DNA from: JAIFWV01 sp964580495
GTDB lineage: Bacteria > Patescibacteriota > Doudnabacteria > UBA920 > O2-02-FULL-48-8
Reading direction: 5' to 3'
NCBI GenBank assembly: GCA_964580495.1
Contig: CAZOKE010000002.1
Coordinates: 1 to 53,134, forward strand
Length of the DNA stretch: 53,134 nucleotides
Positions 33,546 through 41,288 of the stretch are shown here, piece by piece. Made by a program: the position numbers and the translations under genes. Below the pieces are notes generated by a model. That model made no database searches, was not told the DNA's origin, and saw only the letters and a list, made by a program, of their open reading frames with translations. Position 1 is the first letter of the stretch. Every line of letters starts with the position of its first letter.

Positions 33546-34244
33546 ATGAAGTTCCCGACGTTTAAATATGAAACAAAAATGTTTGAGGAAGGTTACAGTC
33601 GAGTCGCCGGCTGCGACGAAGTTGGCATTGCGCCGCTAGCCGGCCCGGTGGTGGCGGCCACAGTCATTTTGGATGCTAACTCCATTGGCCGGCAGCGCAG
33701 TAAAAATAAATGGTGGTACCGAGTCCGCGATTCGAAGACGACTAATGAAGAAGAACGGGCAGAGCTCGTCGACTTTATCAAAGATCACAGTTTGGATTTC
33801 GGTGTGGGGATTGTCTCACGTGAAATAATAGATGAAATAAATATTCACCAAGCTGGGTTGTTGTCGATGAAACGATCTATTGATTGCCTGAAACAGTCGC
33901 CTGAGTTTTTGTTTCTCGATGGCTTGCACAAAATAAAAAGTTTAAACGTTGCACAACAGGCGGTGGTGGACGGCGATGAAAAAATTTTGTCGATTTCGGC
34001 GGCCTCGATAATCGCCAAAGTTGCACGCGATAATCTTTTGAAGCAGCTGCACGAAACTTATCCGCAGTATGGGTTTGATAAGCATAAAGGGTATCCGACC
34101 AAGTTTCATCGTGAAGCTTTGATGGCGTTTGGCGTAACGCCCGAACATCGCCGCAGTTTCGGGTTTGTGCAATTATGTTTAAAAAAGTTTCACTCGCTAA
34201 AATATTTTCAAAGACAGTTTATACTCGAACCATCCCGCACTTGA
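33546..34244 (+). CDS. rnhB: Ribonuclease HII
   Basis: A 232-residue enzyme that removes ribonucleotides from DNA. The N-terminal active site reads GCDEVGIAPLAGPVVAATVI (family GxDEVGRGPLAGPV, with Arg-Gly replaced by Ile-Ala), RVRDSKTTNEEER carries the conserved D-S-K, and SISAASIIAKVARD the later catalytic region. An insert (NSIGRQRSKNKWWYR) precedes the DSK motif. The last codons and the stop lie inside or next to a palindrome (34232-34252), so the C-terminus may have been altered by repeat insertion. A parS-like 16-mer (14/16) lies at 33812-33827. Confidence 0.9.
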   Translation: MKFPTFKYETKMFEEGYSRVAGCDEVGIAPLAGPVVAATVILDANSIGRQRSKNKWWYRVRDSKTTNEEERAELVDFIKDHSLDFGVGIVSREIIDEINIHQAGLLSMKRSIDCLKQSPEFLFLDGLHKIKSLNVAQQAVVDGDEKILSISAASIIAKVARDNLLKQLHETYPQYGFDKHKGYPTKFHREALMAFGVTPEHRRSFGFVQLCLKKFHSLKYFQRQFILEPSRT

Positions 34245-34252
34245 TGCGGGAT
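34232..34252. repeat. Palindromic repeat ATCCCGCA-CTTGA-TGCGGGAT
   Basis: 8-bp perfect arms and a 5-nt loop. It overlaps the end of rnhB and supplies its stop. It belongs to the same family as the palindrome at 30215-30235: same length and loop size, with two base pairs changed in a compensatory way. Confidence 0.75.
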
Positions 34253-34290
34253 CTTTATTTAAGAGTGGAAATAATTTATACTATGGGAAC

Positions 34291-34380
34291 GGAAGCGTGC
34301 CGGAGCGGTCGAACGGGCCGGTTTCGAAAACCGGTAAGGGTTAACGCCCTTCAGAGGTTCGAATCCTCTCGCTTCCGCCA
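34291..34380 (+). tRNA. tRNA-Ser (CGA)
   Basis: A 90-nt class II tRNA with acceptor GGAAGCG/CGCTTCC, long variable arm, anticodon loop TTCGAAA (anticodon CGA), discriminator G and encoded CCA. Confidence 0.95.
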
Positions 34381-34400
34381 AATTTAAATATCCTATTTAC

Positions 34401-34426
34401 GATCGCATTTGCATGTGCGATTTTTT
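34401..34426 (+). terminator. Terminator of tRNA-Ser
   Basis: Stem ATCGCA / TGCGAT followed by TTTTTT, ending 5 bp before the kinase start. Confidence 0.75.
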
Positions 34427-34430
34427 GTTT

Positions 34431-35003
34431 ATGAAAATCATAGGAATCGCCGGGCCTTCGGGAGCTGGCAAGACAACTTTGGCTGGGTATCTAGCAAACG
34501 TTTTCGGAGACGATTTCGAACATATCCGGCAGGATGACTATTTGAAGTCGCCGGAAAATTTTCCCATGAAGGGGAAGTTTAAAAATTGGGAGTTGCCCGG
34601 CAATTATAATTTTGATTTGATTTATGATCATTTGAAGAAATTACGCACTGGGGAAGAGGTCCAAAATAAAACGTTTGTTTGGCGGTCGGGAGAAGTTCCA
34701 CAAGATTACACCTTGAAGCCCAAAAAAATTATTTTAGTCGAAGGCTCTCTGATTTTGACGAATGAGGATTTGGCTTCCATGTTCGATAAAAAAATATATT
34801 TGGATTTGCCGATTAGCCTCATGGCCCAGCGCCGGGCCAAGCGTCTGGGTGACGATTATGATGAGGAGTATGAGTTGGAAGTGGTCATACCGGAGTTTGA
34901 AAGGCACGGCATGATCCAAAAAACTTTAACGGACCATATAGTGGATGCCACCAAAAGCAAAAAAGATGTTGCGGAAGAAGTCCTGAAGATAATTCAAGCC
35001 TGA
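34431..35003 (+). CDS. Uridine kinase-like P-loop kinase
   Basis: A 190-residue kinase. Walker A GPSGAGKTT (residues 8-16) in MKIIGIAGPSGAGKTTLAGY, then QDDYLKSPENFPMKGKF and the NFDLIYDHLKKL segment typical of uridine kinase / phosphoribulokinase. A later YLDLPISLMAQRRAKRLG is the lid. It phosphorylates a nucleoside or small metabolite, probably uridine. I chose ATG 34431 because it gives the family N-terminus; the upstream in-frame ATG lies in the tRNA-Ser terminator. Confidence 0.85.
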   Translation: MKIIGIAGPSGAGKTTLAGYLANVFGDDFEHIRQDDYLKSPENFPMKGKFKNWELPGNYNFDLIYDHLKKLRTGEEVQNKTFVWRSGEVPQDYTLKPKKIILVEGSLILTNEDLASMFDKKIYLDLPISLMAQRRAKRLGDDYDEEYELEVVIPEFERHGMIQKTLTDHIVDATKSKKDVAEEVLKIIQA

Positions 35004-35063
35004 GCTTTACCTAAGCATTTTCCAAAGCTATAATTATCCCAAGTTAATTAACCTCTCAATATT

Positions 35064-35477
35064 ATGGGGAAAATGATAAGAAATTGGGTCGTAGCGTTTG
35101 TGGTCTTGGTCGTACTGACCTTGCTTTGGCACAACGTTGTGTTTGGCGGTCAATACCCGGAACACCTTAAGGGCATTGTGGTCCATGGTGCCAACGGTGC
35201 ACCCGCACCTCGCATGCTTTGGTTTATTTTGGCTCACATAATTGTGGCCGTCCCATTTGGCTTGACTCTGCCGAGATTGTCAAAAACCATGGGCGACTAT
35301 GTTTGGGGCGGGACCATGATTGGATTTACCACTTTCGGGTTCTTTGCGATTCTGGCGCACGGTTTGTTCCAGAACTGGACGGTGTGGTTGATGGGCATGG
35401 ATGTCGCGTTCTCAATAATTGCCGGCGCCATTACCGGCTGGATTATGTCATACTTGGCTCCCAAGAATCAGTTCTAA
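35064..35477 (+). CDS. Four-helix membrane protein of unknown function
   Basis: A 137-residue protein with four hydrophobic segments (VVAFVVLVVLTLLWHNVVFG; WFILAHIIVAVPFGLTLP; MIGFTTFGFFAILAHGLF; AFSIIAGAITGWIMSYL). It resembles small DUF2177/YndM-type membrane proteins in outline only; no confident family. It has its own terminator. Confidence 0.65.
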   Translation: MGKMIRNWVVAFVVLVVLTLLWHNVVFGGQYPEHLKGIVVHGANGAPAPRMLWFILAHIIVAVPFGLTLPRLSKTMGDYVWGGTMIGFTTFGFFAILAHGLFQNWTVWLMGMDVAFSIIAGAITGWIMSYLAPKNQF

Positions 35478-35491
35478 TTATATTACCAACT

Positions 35492-35528
35492 AAAAAACGT
35501 CCTAAGCTTACGGCTGGGGCGTTTTTTT
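35492..35528 (+). terminator. Terminator after the four-helix membrane protein gene
   Basis: Stem AAAAAACG(T)CC ... GG(GG)CGTTTTTT with a 13-nt loop. Confidence 0.75.
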
Positions 35529-35560
35529 GTTATCATGTAGCTATAATCACTACGAACGAA

Positions 35561-36718
35561 ATGCCAAAAACAAAAGTTTTAATCTTGCATACATCGGTTG
35601 GCTACGGCATTAAAGCCACGGCTTACAACATTTACGATCAGCTGGAAAAGTCCGAAGAGTACGAGCCGAGAGTGGCTGATATCGGCGAAGTCGAAGCCGG
35701 CGCTTTTGCTACCATGATCCGCAAAGCCTATACGAATATTACAGACCACTTAGCGCCGCTTTGGGGTTTTCTTTATACTTCCAAATTTGTGATGTTTGTC
35801 ATGCTGCCGCTGCGCAAGACTATTGCTTCGTTCCAATCCAAAAAAACTTTGCAGCTGTTGCGCGAGTATCAGCCGGCCATAGTCATTTCCACCCAAGCCG
35901 CATGCACGGGCGTGCTGGCTTACCTTAAATCCAAAGGTTTGTACCGGGGCAAAGTCGTGGCAGTGTTTTCGGATTATCATTTGCATAAATTCTGGCTCTT
36001 CGATGAAGTTGATTTGTACTGCTGCAATATCGCCGACCAAGCTCGGCAGTTGGAAGCCATGGGAGTAGCCAAGAAGCGCATAGCGATCACAGGCCTGTTT
36101 GTATCGGAAAAGTTCTCGAAGATTTTGGATAAAACTGAGACCTGCCAGAGTTTAGGGCTTCTGACCACCATGCCCAAGGTTTTGCTGTTTAACGGGGCCA
36201 GGCCGCGCATGGCTTCCAAAGAGATTTTCTTGCAGCTGTTGCGTTCGAAAAAAAGTTTCCAAATTGTGGCGGTTTGCGGCAACAACGCGGAACTTAAAAA
36301 AGAACTGGAAGCGATCAGCGCGCCCAACCTGCATCCCGTAAAAATTTATGGCTACACCAACCAAGCCGACCAGCTCATGTCCGCTTCCGATGTCATGGTG
36401 GGCAAAACTGGTGGGCCGACCATGGGAGAGGCGATCATCAAAAAATTGCCGATGGTCTTAACAGACGTCCAGCCCGGCCACGAGCAGGAAAATTTGAAGT
36501 TCCTCGTCAAAAATAATATTGTGGAGCATGGCCGCGTACCGCGGGAAGTTGTATTTTTGGTGGAAGAAATTTTGGAAGGCAAGCATCGCAAAAATTGGGA
36601 GAATGCTTTCGAAAAAATTATCAAACCGCCGGGTACGATCAGCATTATTGCCGCTTTGGATTCGATAAGGCCCGGGACTAGGGTAACGCATTATCAAGAG
36701 CCCGCGTTTAAAGTTTAA
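35561..36718 (+). CDS. MGDG-synthase/MurG-like glycosyltransferase (GT28 type)
   Basis: A 385-residue GT-B enzyme. The N-terminal MGDG-synthase domain has ILHTSVGYGIKATAYNIYDQ. The C-terminal nucleotide-sugar domain has KIYGYTNQADQLMSASDVMV-GKTGGPTMGEAI and PMVLTDVQPGHEQEN, as in MurG and diacylglycerol glucosyltransferases. It probably glycosylates a membrane lipid. An upstream frame extension exists, but ATG 35561 gives the family start and lies 15 bases after a TATAAT (35541-35546). Confidence 0.88.
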   Translation: MPKTKVLILHTSVGYGIKATAYNIYDQLEKSEEYEPRVADIGEVEAGAFATMIRKAYTNITDHLAPLWGFLYTSKFVMFVMLPLRKTIASFQSKKTLQLLREYQPAIVISTQAACTGVLAYLKSKGLYRGKVVAVFSDYHLHKFWLFDEVDLYCCNIADQARQLEAMGVAKKRIAITGLFVSEKFSKILDKTETCQSLGLLTTMPKVLLFNGARPRMASKEIFLQLLRSKKSFQIVAVCGNNAELKKELEAISAPNLHPVKIYGYTNQADQLMSASDVMVGKTGGPTMGEAIIKKLPMVLTDVQPGHEQENLKFLVKNNIVEHGRVPREVVFLVEEILEGKHRKNWENAFEKIIKPPGTISIIAALDSIRPGTRVTHYQEPAFKV

Positions 36719-36826
36719 TAAAATAATGCGAATATACGAAATTAGATGCGAATGATGCAATTGAGAATGCTTAAAAGCGCTTTTTTATTGCCAATTATTG
36801 TAAGTTAATTGTCTTTGGAAAATTAT

Positions 36827-36858
36827 TTGACACACAGCTTTCAACTAGATATAGTTGA
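36827..36858 (+). promoter_or_regulatory. Hsp20 promoter with overlapping palindrome
   Basis: TTGACA (36827-36832), a 17-bp spacer and TATAGT (36850-36855). A palindrome TCAACTA-GATA-TAGTTGA (36841-36858) covers the -10 box and could be the operator of a heat-shock repressor. It is not the CIRCE sequence. Confidence 0.6.
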
Positions 36859-36890
36859 GGTGCTAGATTTTTAATAAACATTTAAAAACA

Positions 36891-37373
36891 ATGGCTAAAG
36901 ACAAGAACCTAATCAACAAGCTCATGGGCACGCAAGCAATCAACGAAGAAGAAGACGAGATGGAAAACATGGCAGAAGACGAAGAAGAGGCTACAGACGC
37001 CGCTCCGCAGCAGCAGCAAGAAGACTGGCTTTCCGAATACGAGGGGCAACTGACAATAGATATGTATCAGACCAAGGATAACGTGATCATCAAATCCACT
37101 ATCGCCGGCGTGAAACCGGAAGACATCGATGTCACTATAGCCAATGACATGGTCACGATCCGCGGCGAGCGCAAGCGGGACTTCGAAGCTTCGTCAGAGG
37201 ATTATTTTTATCAGGAATGCTATTGGGGTTCATTTAGCCGATCAGTCGTACTGCCCGTGGATGTTGATATCGAAAATGTTTCCGCCGATTTGAAAGACGG
37301 AATTCTTACAGTGATCCTGCCGAAAGCCGCCAAAGCCAAAGCCAAGAAAGTCAGAGTTGGTTCACGAGTTTAA
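36891..37373 (+). CDS. Hsp20/alpha-crystallin small heat-shock protein
   Basis: A 160-residue protein with an acidic N-terminal arm (EEEDEMENMAEDEEEATDAA), then the alpha-crystallin domain from about residue 55: QLTIDMYQTKDNVIIKSTIA, GVKPEDIDVTIANDMVTIRG and the end motif ADLKDGILTVILPKA. It is an ATP-independent holdase chaperone. The C-terminal IxI/V anchor is replaced by KKVRVGSRV. It is monocistronic. Confidence 0.94.
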   Translation: MAKDKNLINKLMGTQAINEEEDEMENMAEDEEEATDAAPQQQQEDWLSEYEGQLTIDMYQTKDNVIIKSTIAGVKPEDIDVTIANDMVTIRGERKRDFEASSEDYFYQECYWGSFSRSVVLPVDVDIENVSADLKDGILTVILPKAAKAKAKKVRVGSRV

Positions 37374-37382
37374 TAAATATTC

Positions 37383-37423
37383 AAAAGCCCCGGACTCGAT
37401 TAGCGAGAGAGCGGGGCTTTTTT
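37383..37423 (+). terminator. Hsp20 terminator with inner hairpin
   Basis: Outer stem AAAAGCCCCG / CGGGGCTTTT, with CTCG-ATTAG-CGAG inside the loop, then a T-run. Confidence 0.85.
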
Positions 37424-37428
37424 AGTTA

Positions 37429-37617
37429 TTGACAACAGAGATTGGGAAGACATAAGATATTTATACATCATTTATGTGCGGCAGAAAGTATGAAAATGTC
37501 AGAAATAAGAAACTGGATAAATCCTCAATAAAGAAGTCAATCGAATTGAAACGAGAGTTAAAAAAATTGAACAGCATCTAGGAATCGAAACCGCCTAACC
37601 AGGGCGGTTTCTTTTTA
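37429..37617 (+). other. Short putative transcription unit between hsp20 and infB
   Basis: TTGACA (37429-37434), an 18-bp spacer and TAAGAT (37453-37458) are followed by a 35-codon frame (37474-37581, MCGRKYENVRNKK...), very basic, and a clear terminator GAAACCGCC / GGCGGTTTC at 37587-37616. It could encode a small peptide or a small RNA. The remaining 200 bp before infB show a hairpin AACCCAAGCAC.../GTGTTTGGGTT (37622-37652) and nothing else I can name. Confidence 0.4.
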
Positions 37618-37823
37618 TAAAAAACCCAAGCACCTAGGATGTGTTTGGGTTATTGCCGCAGAATTTTTGCAAATGAAATTCTCGGTGGAATCGGGTTCGA
37701 GTCGTTTCATCAGCCATTCATAAAAATTTTGGCAGCTTACAATACCTCTAAGAATCAAACTCAGTAAATACTTGATTTTTTATACGAATCGTGGCAGAAT
37801 ATTATGTGACTTAAAAAAATACC

Positions 37824-39761
37824 ATGGATATTTCAACTCTATCGAAACAACTAAACATGTCTGTGGCCCAGCTTCGGGTGAGGATCAACCAAGCTGGTTT
37901 TCGTGTTAGCCCAAAAGCCAATAAGATAGATAATCAAATGGCAAAGCAGATACTCAACTCTTTGTCGCAGCAGCGAGCACCGGTGCAGACCGGACCCAAA
38001 GAGCCGAAGGAAGTTTCGCTGCCAGCTGTAATGAGTGTCAAAGAATTGGCGCAAATTTTGGGACTGGACGTGACAGTGGTGATTAAGAAACTTATCCAAA
38101 ATGGCGTACTGGCTTCTATTAATGAAGAAATTGATTATGACACAGCCGCTATTGTCGCCTCTGATTTGGGGTACAACGTATCTGAAACCAAAAAATCCAC
38201 GACTCGCCTGGGTTTGGGCTTTGTAAATGACGCAATTGAATCAGAACAGAAAGAAAAACCGGATGAGTTTGTGGTCCGGCCGCCGATTGTGGCAGTCATG
38301 GGTCACGTAGACCACGGCAAAACTACATTGCTTGATACCATCCGCAAAACCAAAGTCGTAGAAAAAGAATCCGGCGGAATCACGCAGCACATTGGAGCTT
38401 ATCAAGTGCCGCACAAAGATAAGTTGGTTACGTTCCTCGACACTCCGGGACATGAAGCTTTTTCTGCCATGCGTGCTCGCGGGGCAAATGTTACAGATAT
38501 TATTGTATTGGTGGTGGCAGCAGATGATGGCGTGAAACCTCAGACTGTAGAAGTGATCAATCGTGCAAAACTTACGCAAACCCCGCTGATAGTTGCTATG
38601 AATAAAGTTGATAAACCGGATGCCAACCCCGAACGGGTCAAGAAAGAATTGGCAGATTATGGAGTGTTGATTGAAGAGTGGGGCGGAACAACTCCGATTG
38701 CAAAAATTTCCGGCCTCACCGGACAAGGTGTGGACGAACTGCTGGAATTGATTCTGCTGCAGGCAGAAGTCATGGAACTTAAAGCCAATCCCAATGGCCA
38801 GGTCTTGGCAACGGTGATTGAATCCAACCTTTCGCGGACCCAAGGGCCGACAGCTACCGTTCTTGTTCAAAACGGCACGCTGAAGTTGGGCGACATCGTT
38901 GCTTTGGGCAAAGCTCACGGCAAGGTCCGATCCATGGAAGATTCTGTTGGCAAAAAAATCAAGCAAGCCAGCCCGGCCCAGCCGGTGCTCATAACCGGCC
39001 TTTCGGAAGTGCCTCAAGTCGGAGACATCCTGCGGGTTTATCCGACAGTTGATGAAGCGCGATCAGTGGCCATGGAAGTGGTTAAATCCGAACGAGCCAA
39101 GAAATTTCAAACTTCATCCAAACTCAATGTCGCCGGCAAGGAATTGAATTTGATTATCAAAGCTGACGTGCTGGGCAGCTTGGAGGCGATTGGCGATGCA
39201 CTCAATAAACTGAAAAACAACGAGGTCAAAATTAATATTCTGGAGCAGGGAGTGGGGGAGATCAATGAAAACGATATTCTCCGCGCCCAATCCGCAAACG
39301 GGATTATCATTGGATTTCACACGAGATTAAACCCGCAAGCTGCAAAATTGGCTCAAGCCCGAAAAGTCCCGGTTCAGCTCTATGACATTATTTATGAACT
39401 CGTGGAAGATTTGACCCGCCAAGTCATCGACATGCTGACACCAGAAGTCATGCGCACTGATTTGGGACGGGCCAAAATTTTGGCCGTGTTCCGAACTGAA
39501 AAAGATAAGATGATTGTGGGCGGCACAGTTGCCGAAGGCAAAATCAAAGATAAAGCCCAGGTGGAAATTAAGCGGGCGGGCAGTGATGAGATTGTGGGAC
39601 GCGGACAAATTACCGAACTCCAGCAAAATAAGATTAAGTCTAACGAAGTCTTGCGAGGCACGGAATTTGGAGTAAGTATCAAAACTACCACGAAAATTCT
39701 GGAAGGTGATGTTTTGGTAGTATACGAAGAGAGTGTCAGGAAGCGAGGATTGCAAGGATAA
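37824..39761 (+). CDS. infB: Translation initiation factor IF-2
   Basis: A 645-residue GTPase that brings initiator tRNA to the ribosome. Two IF2_N-like helical domains (residues 1-55 and about 65-120) precede the G domain, which has GHVDHGKTTLLDTI (about 159), DTPGHEAFSAMRARG and NKVDKPDANP. Domains II-IV follow. It lacks the long charged linker of E. coli IF-2, as in many reduced genomes. It leads the infB-rbfA-DHH gene string. Confidence 0.97.
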   Translation: MDISTLSKQLNMSVAQLRVRINQAGFRVSPKANKIDNQMAKQILNSLSQQRAPVQTGPKEPKEVSLPAVMSVKELAQILGLDVTVVIKKLIQNGVLASINEEIDYDTAAIVASDLGYNVSETKKSTTRLGLGFVNDAIESEQKEKPDEFVVRPPIVAVMGHVDHGKTTLLDTIRKTKVVEKESGGITQHIGAYQVPHKDKLVTFLDTPGHEAFSAMRARGANVTDIIVLVVAADDGVKPQTVEVINRAKLTQTPLIVAMNKVDKPDANPERVKKELADYGVLIEEWGGTTPIAKISGLTGQGVDELLELILLQAEVMELKANPNGQVLATVIESNLSRTQGPTATVLVQNGTLKLGDIVALGKAHGKVRSMEDSVGKKIKQASPAQPVLITGLSEVPQVGDILRVYPTVDEARSVAMEVVKSERAKKFQTSSKLNVAGKELNLIIKADVLGSLEAIGDALNKLKNNEVKINILEQGVGEINENDILRAQSANGIIIGFHTRLNPQAAKLAQARKVPVQLYDIIYELVEDLTRQVIDMLTPEVMRTDLGRAKILAVFRTEKDKMIVGGTVAEGKIKDKAQVEIKRAGSDEIVGRGQITELQQNKIKSNEVLRGTEFGVSIKTTTKILEGDVLVVYEESVRKRGLQG

Positions 39762-39824
39762 GCTTAAAATTCAAAAATTAAATTTTAGAACATTTTGAGT
39801 TTTGGATTTTGGAACTTGGAATTT

Positions 39825-40172
39825 ATGTCTCATCGAACCGATAAAGTTGCTGCAACATTACAAGAGCAGTTGGGCCTGCAAATGCAGAAGCTGGAACTGC
39901 CGTTTTTGACGACGATTTCCAAAGTCGAGGTCACGCCGGACCTCAAACACGCGAAAGTCTGGATAACAATATTCAGTGACAAGGAAAAAGATGAGCAGGC
40001 TGTACTTGAAGCTTTGTCCCAAAATAAATACGACCTCCAAGGCGCTATGTATGAATATTTCAAAAGCAAGAACGTACCAAGGATCCATTTCGAAGTTGAC
40101 CATTCCGAGCAGTATTCTTCCCATATTAATAAATTATTAAAGAAACTGAAGATTAACCGAGCATTGACCTAA
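39825..40172 (+). CDS. rbfA: Ribosome-binding factor A
   Basis: A 115-residue KH-like protein needed for 16S maturation in the cold: MSHRTDKVAATLQEQLGLQM, then ISKVEVTPDLKHAKVWITIF. ATG 39825 gives the family start. The preceding 60 bp are made of TTTTGGA/GAATTT-type word repeats. The stop codon lies in the loop of the following terminator. Confidence 0.92.
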   Translation: MSHRTDKVAATLQEQLGLQMQKLELPFLTTISKVEVTPDLKHAKVWITIFSDKEKDEQAVLEALSQNKYDLQGAMYEYFKSKNVPRIHFEVDHSEQYSSHINKLLKKLKINRALT

Positions 40173-40186
40173 GCTCGGTTTTTTGT
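40155..40186 (+). terminator. Terminator overlapping the rbfA stop
   Basis: Stem AACCGAGC / GCTCGGTT followed by TTTTTG; rbfA TAA lies in its loop. Confidence 0.85.
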
Positions 40187-40200
40187 TATTATTGCTAGCT

Positions 40201-41163
40201 ATGCCTATTCCCAACGATGTCAAAATGAATATGAAAAAAGCCCTGCTGTTAATCCAAAAAGTTGACAGGATTTTTATGACCACGCACGAAAATACGGACG
40301 GGGATGATTTGGGTTCTCTGCTGGCACTTAAACGAGCTTTGCAAAAAATGAACAAGCATGTGGATGCGGCTGTGCGCAAAGGGGTGCCCCAAAGCTTGAA
40401 ATTCCTGCATGGTTCAATCGAAGTCGGAGAGAAGTTGGCACAAACAAATTTTGATTTAATAATTACTTTTGGTTGCGGCACCATAGAACGCACCAATCAT
40501 CCGGAGCTTTACAATCTGTCGGTTCCAATCATCAACATCGATCATCACCCAGACAACAAAATGTTCGGGCACATCAACATTGTTGAACCCTCGACTTCCT
40601 CGGTCGCGGAGTTAATGTTCCACTTTTTTAACGTTTGTGATTTGCCGATTGATAAGGAAATCGCTGTTTGCCTTTTGACCGGGATATTTACCGATACCGG
40701 CGGGTTCAAACACGCCAACACTTCCGCGGCAGCACTGGCGTCCGCTTCCGAGCTTATGAAGAAAGGGGCCAGGGTCGACCACATCGCCAAACTGACGATG
40801 GGCAGCCAGAATGCCACTGGGGCAGTCGTCTGGGCCAAAGCTTTGGAGAACGCCAGGTTTGACGCCAAGCATAAAATAATTTATTCGGTCTTAACCGAAG
40901 ATGATTTGAAAAGCATCCAGGCTTCGGATGAGAACCTCTCGGGCATTGCCAGCTTCCTCATTAGCATGTCGCAGGCAAAATTTTCCATGTTCTTGCGCCA
41001 AGACGGCGATATTGTCCGCGGCAGTTTGCGGAGCGAGCCGGATCGGGGAGTTGATGTGAACAAGATCGCCAAAATTTTTGGCGGCGGGGGGCACAAGTTG
41101 GCTTCCGGCTTTAAAGTCAAAGGCAAATTAATACGGACAGAAAAGGGCTGGCAGATAATTTAG
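40201..41163 (+). CDS. DHH/DHHA1 phosphoesterase (NrnA-type oligoribonuclease / pAp phosphatase)
   Basis: A 320-residue protein: THENTDGDDLGSLLALKRAL is the first DHH motif, INIDHHPDN the DHH triad, FTDTGGFKHANT the next metal-binding segment, and GGGGHKLASGF the DHHA1 substrate loop. NrnA homologues degrade very short RNAs or dephosphorylate pAp. They are often next to rbfA and truB. Start ATG 40201 has no clear ribosome-binding site; ATG 40228 is an alternative. Confidence 0.9.
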   Translation: MPIPNDVKMNMKKALLLIQKVDRIFMTTHENTDGDDLGSLLALKRALQKMNKHVDAAVRKGVPQSLKFLHGSIEVGEKLAQTNFDLIITFGCGTIERTNHPELYNLSVPIINIDHHPDNKMFGHINIVEPSTSSVAELMFHFFNVCDLPIDKEIAVCLLTGIFTDTGGFKHANTSAAALASASELMKKGARVDHIAKLTMGSQNATGAVVWAKALENARFDAKHKIIYSVLTEDDLKSIQASDENLSGIASFLISMSQAKFSMFLRQDGDIVRGSLRSEPDRGVDVNKIAKIFGGGGHKLASGFKVKGKLIRTEKGWQII

Positions 41164-41228
41164 ATGGCAGTAATTGTCATCTTTTTTTATTTGGGATTTT
41201 GTGGTAAAATAAATAAGCAAAATTCATT

Positions 41229-41288
41229 AAAACACACCCTCTCTGCCCCTTCGGGGCATCTCTCCCCGCTGATGCGGGCGAGAATAAA
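41229..41288 (+). repeat. Interspersed two-hairpin repeat, copy 2
   Basis: AAAACACACCCTCTCTG, hairpin GCCCC-TTC-GGGGC, CATCTCTC, hairpin CCCGC-TGAT-GCGGG, CGAGAATAA. It matches copy 1 (32065-32123) in all unpaired blocks but differs in both stems while keeping the pairing. It ends directly at the ftsK ATG, so the ftsK ribosome-binding region lies inside the element. Confidence 0.75.

Noticed and set aside
37640..37760. Remnant of a recombinase or tRNA (GGGTTCGAGTC)
   Set aside because: The T-loop-like word is not part of a cloverleaf, and no coding similarity could be supported.
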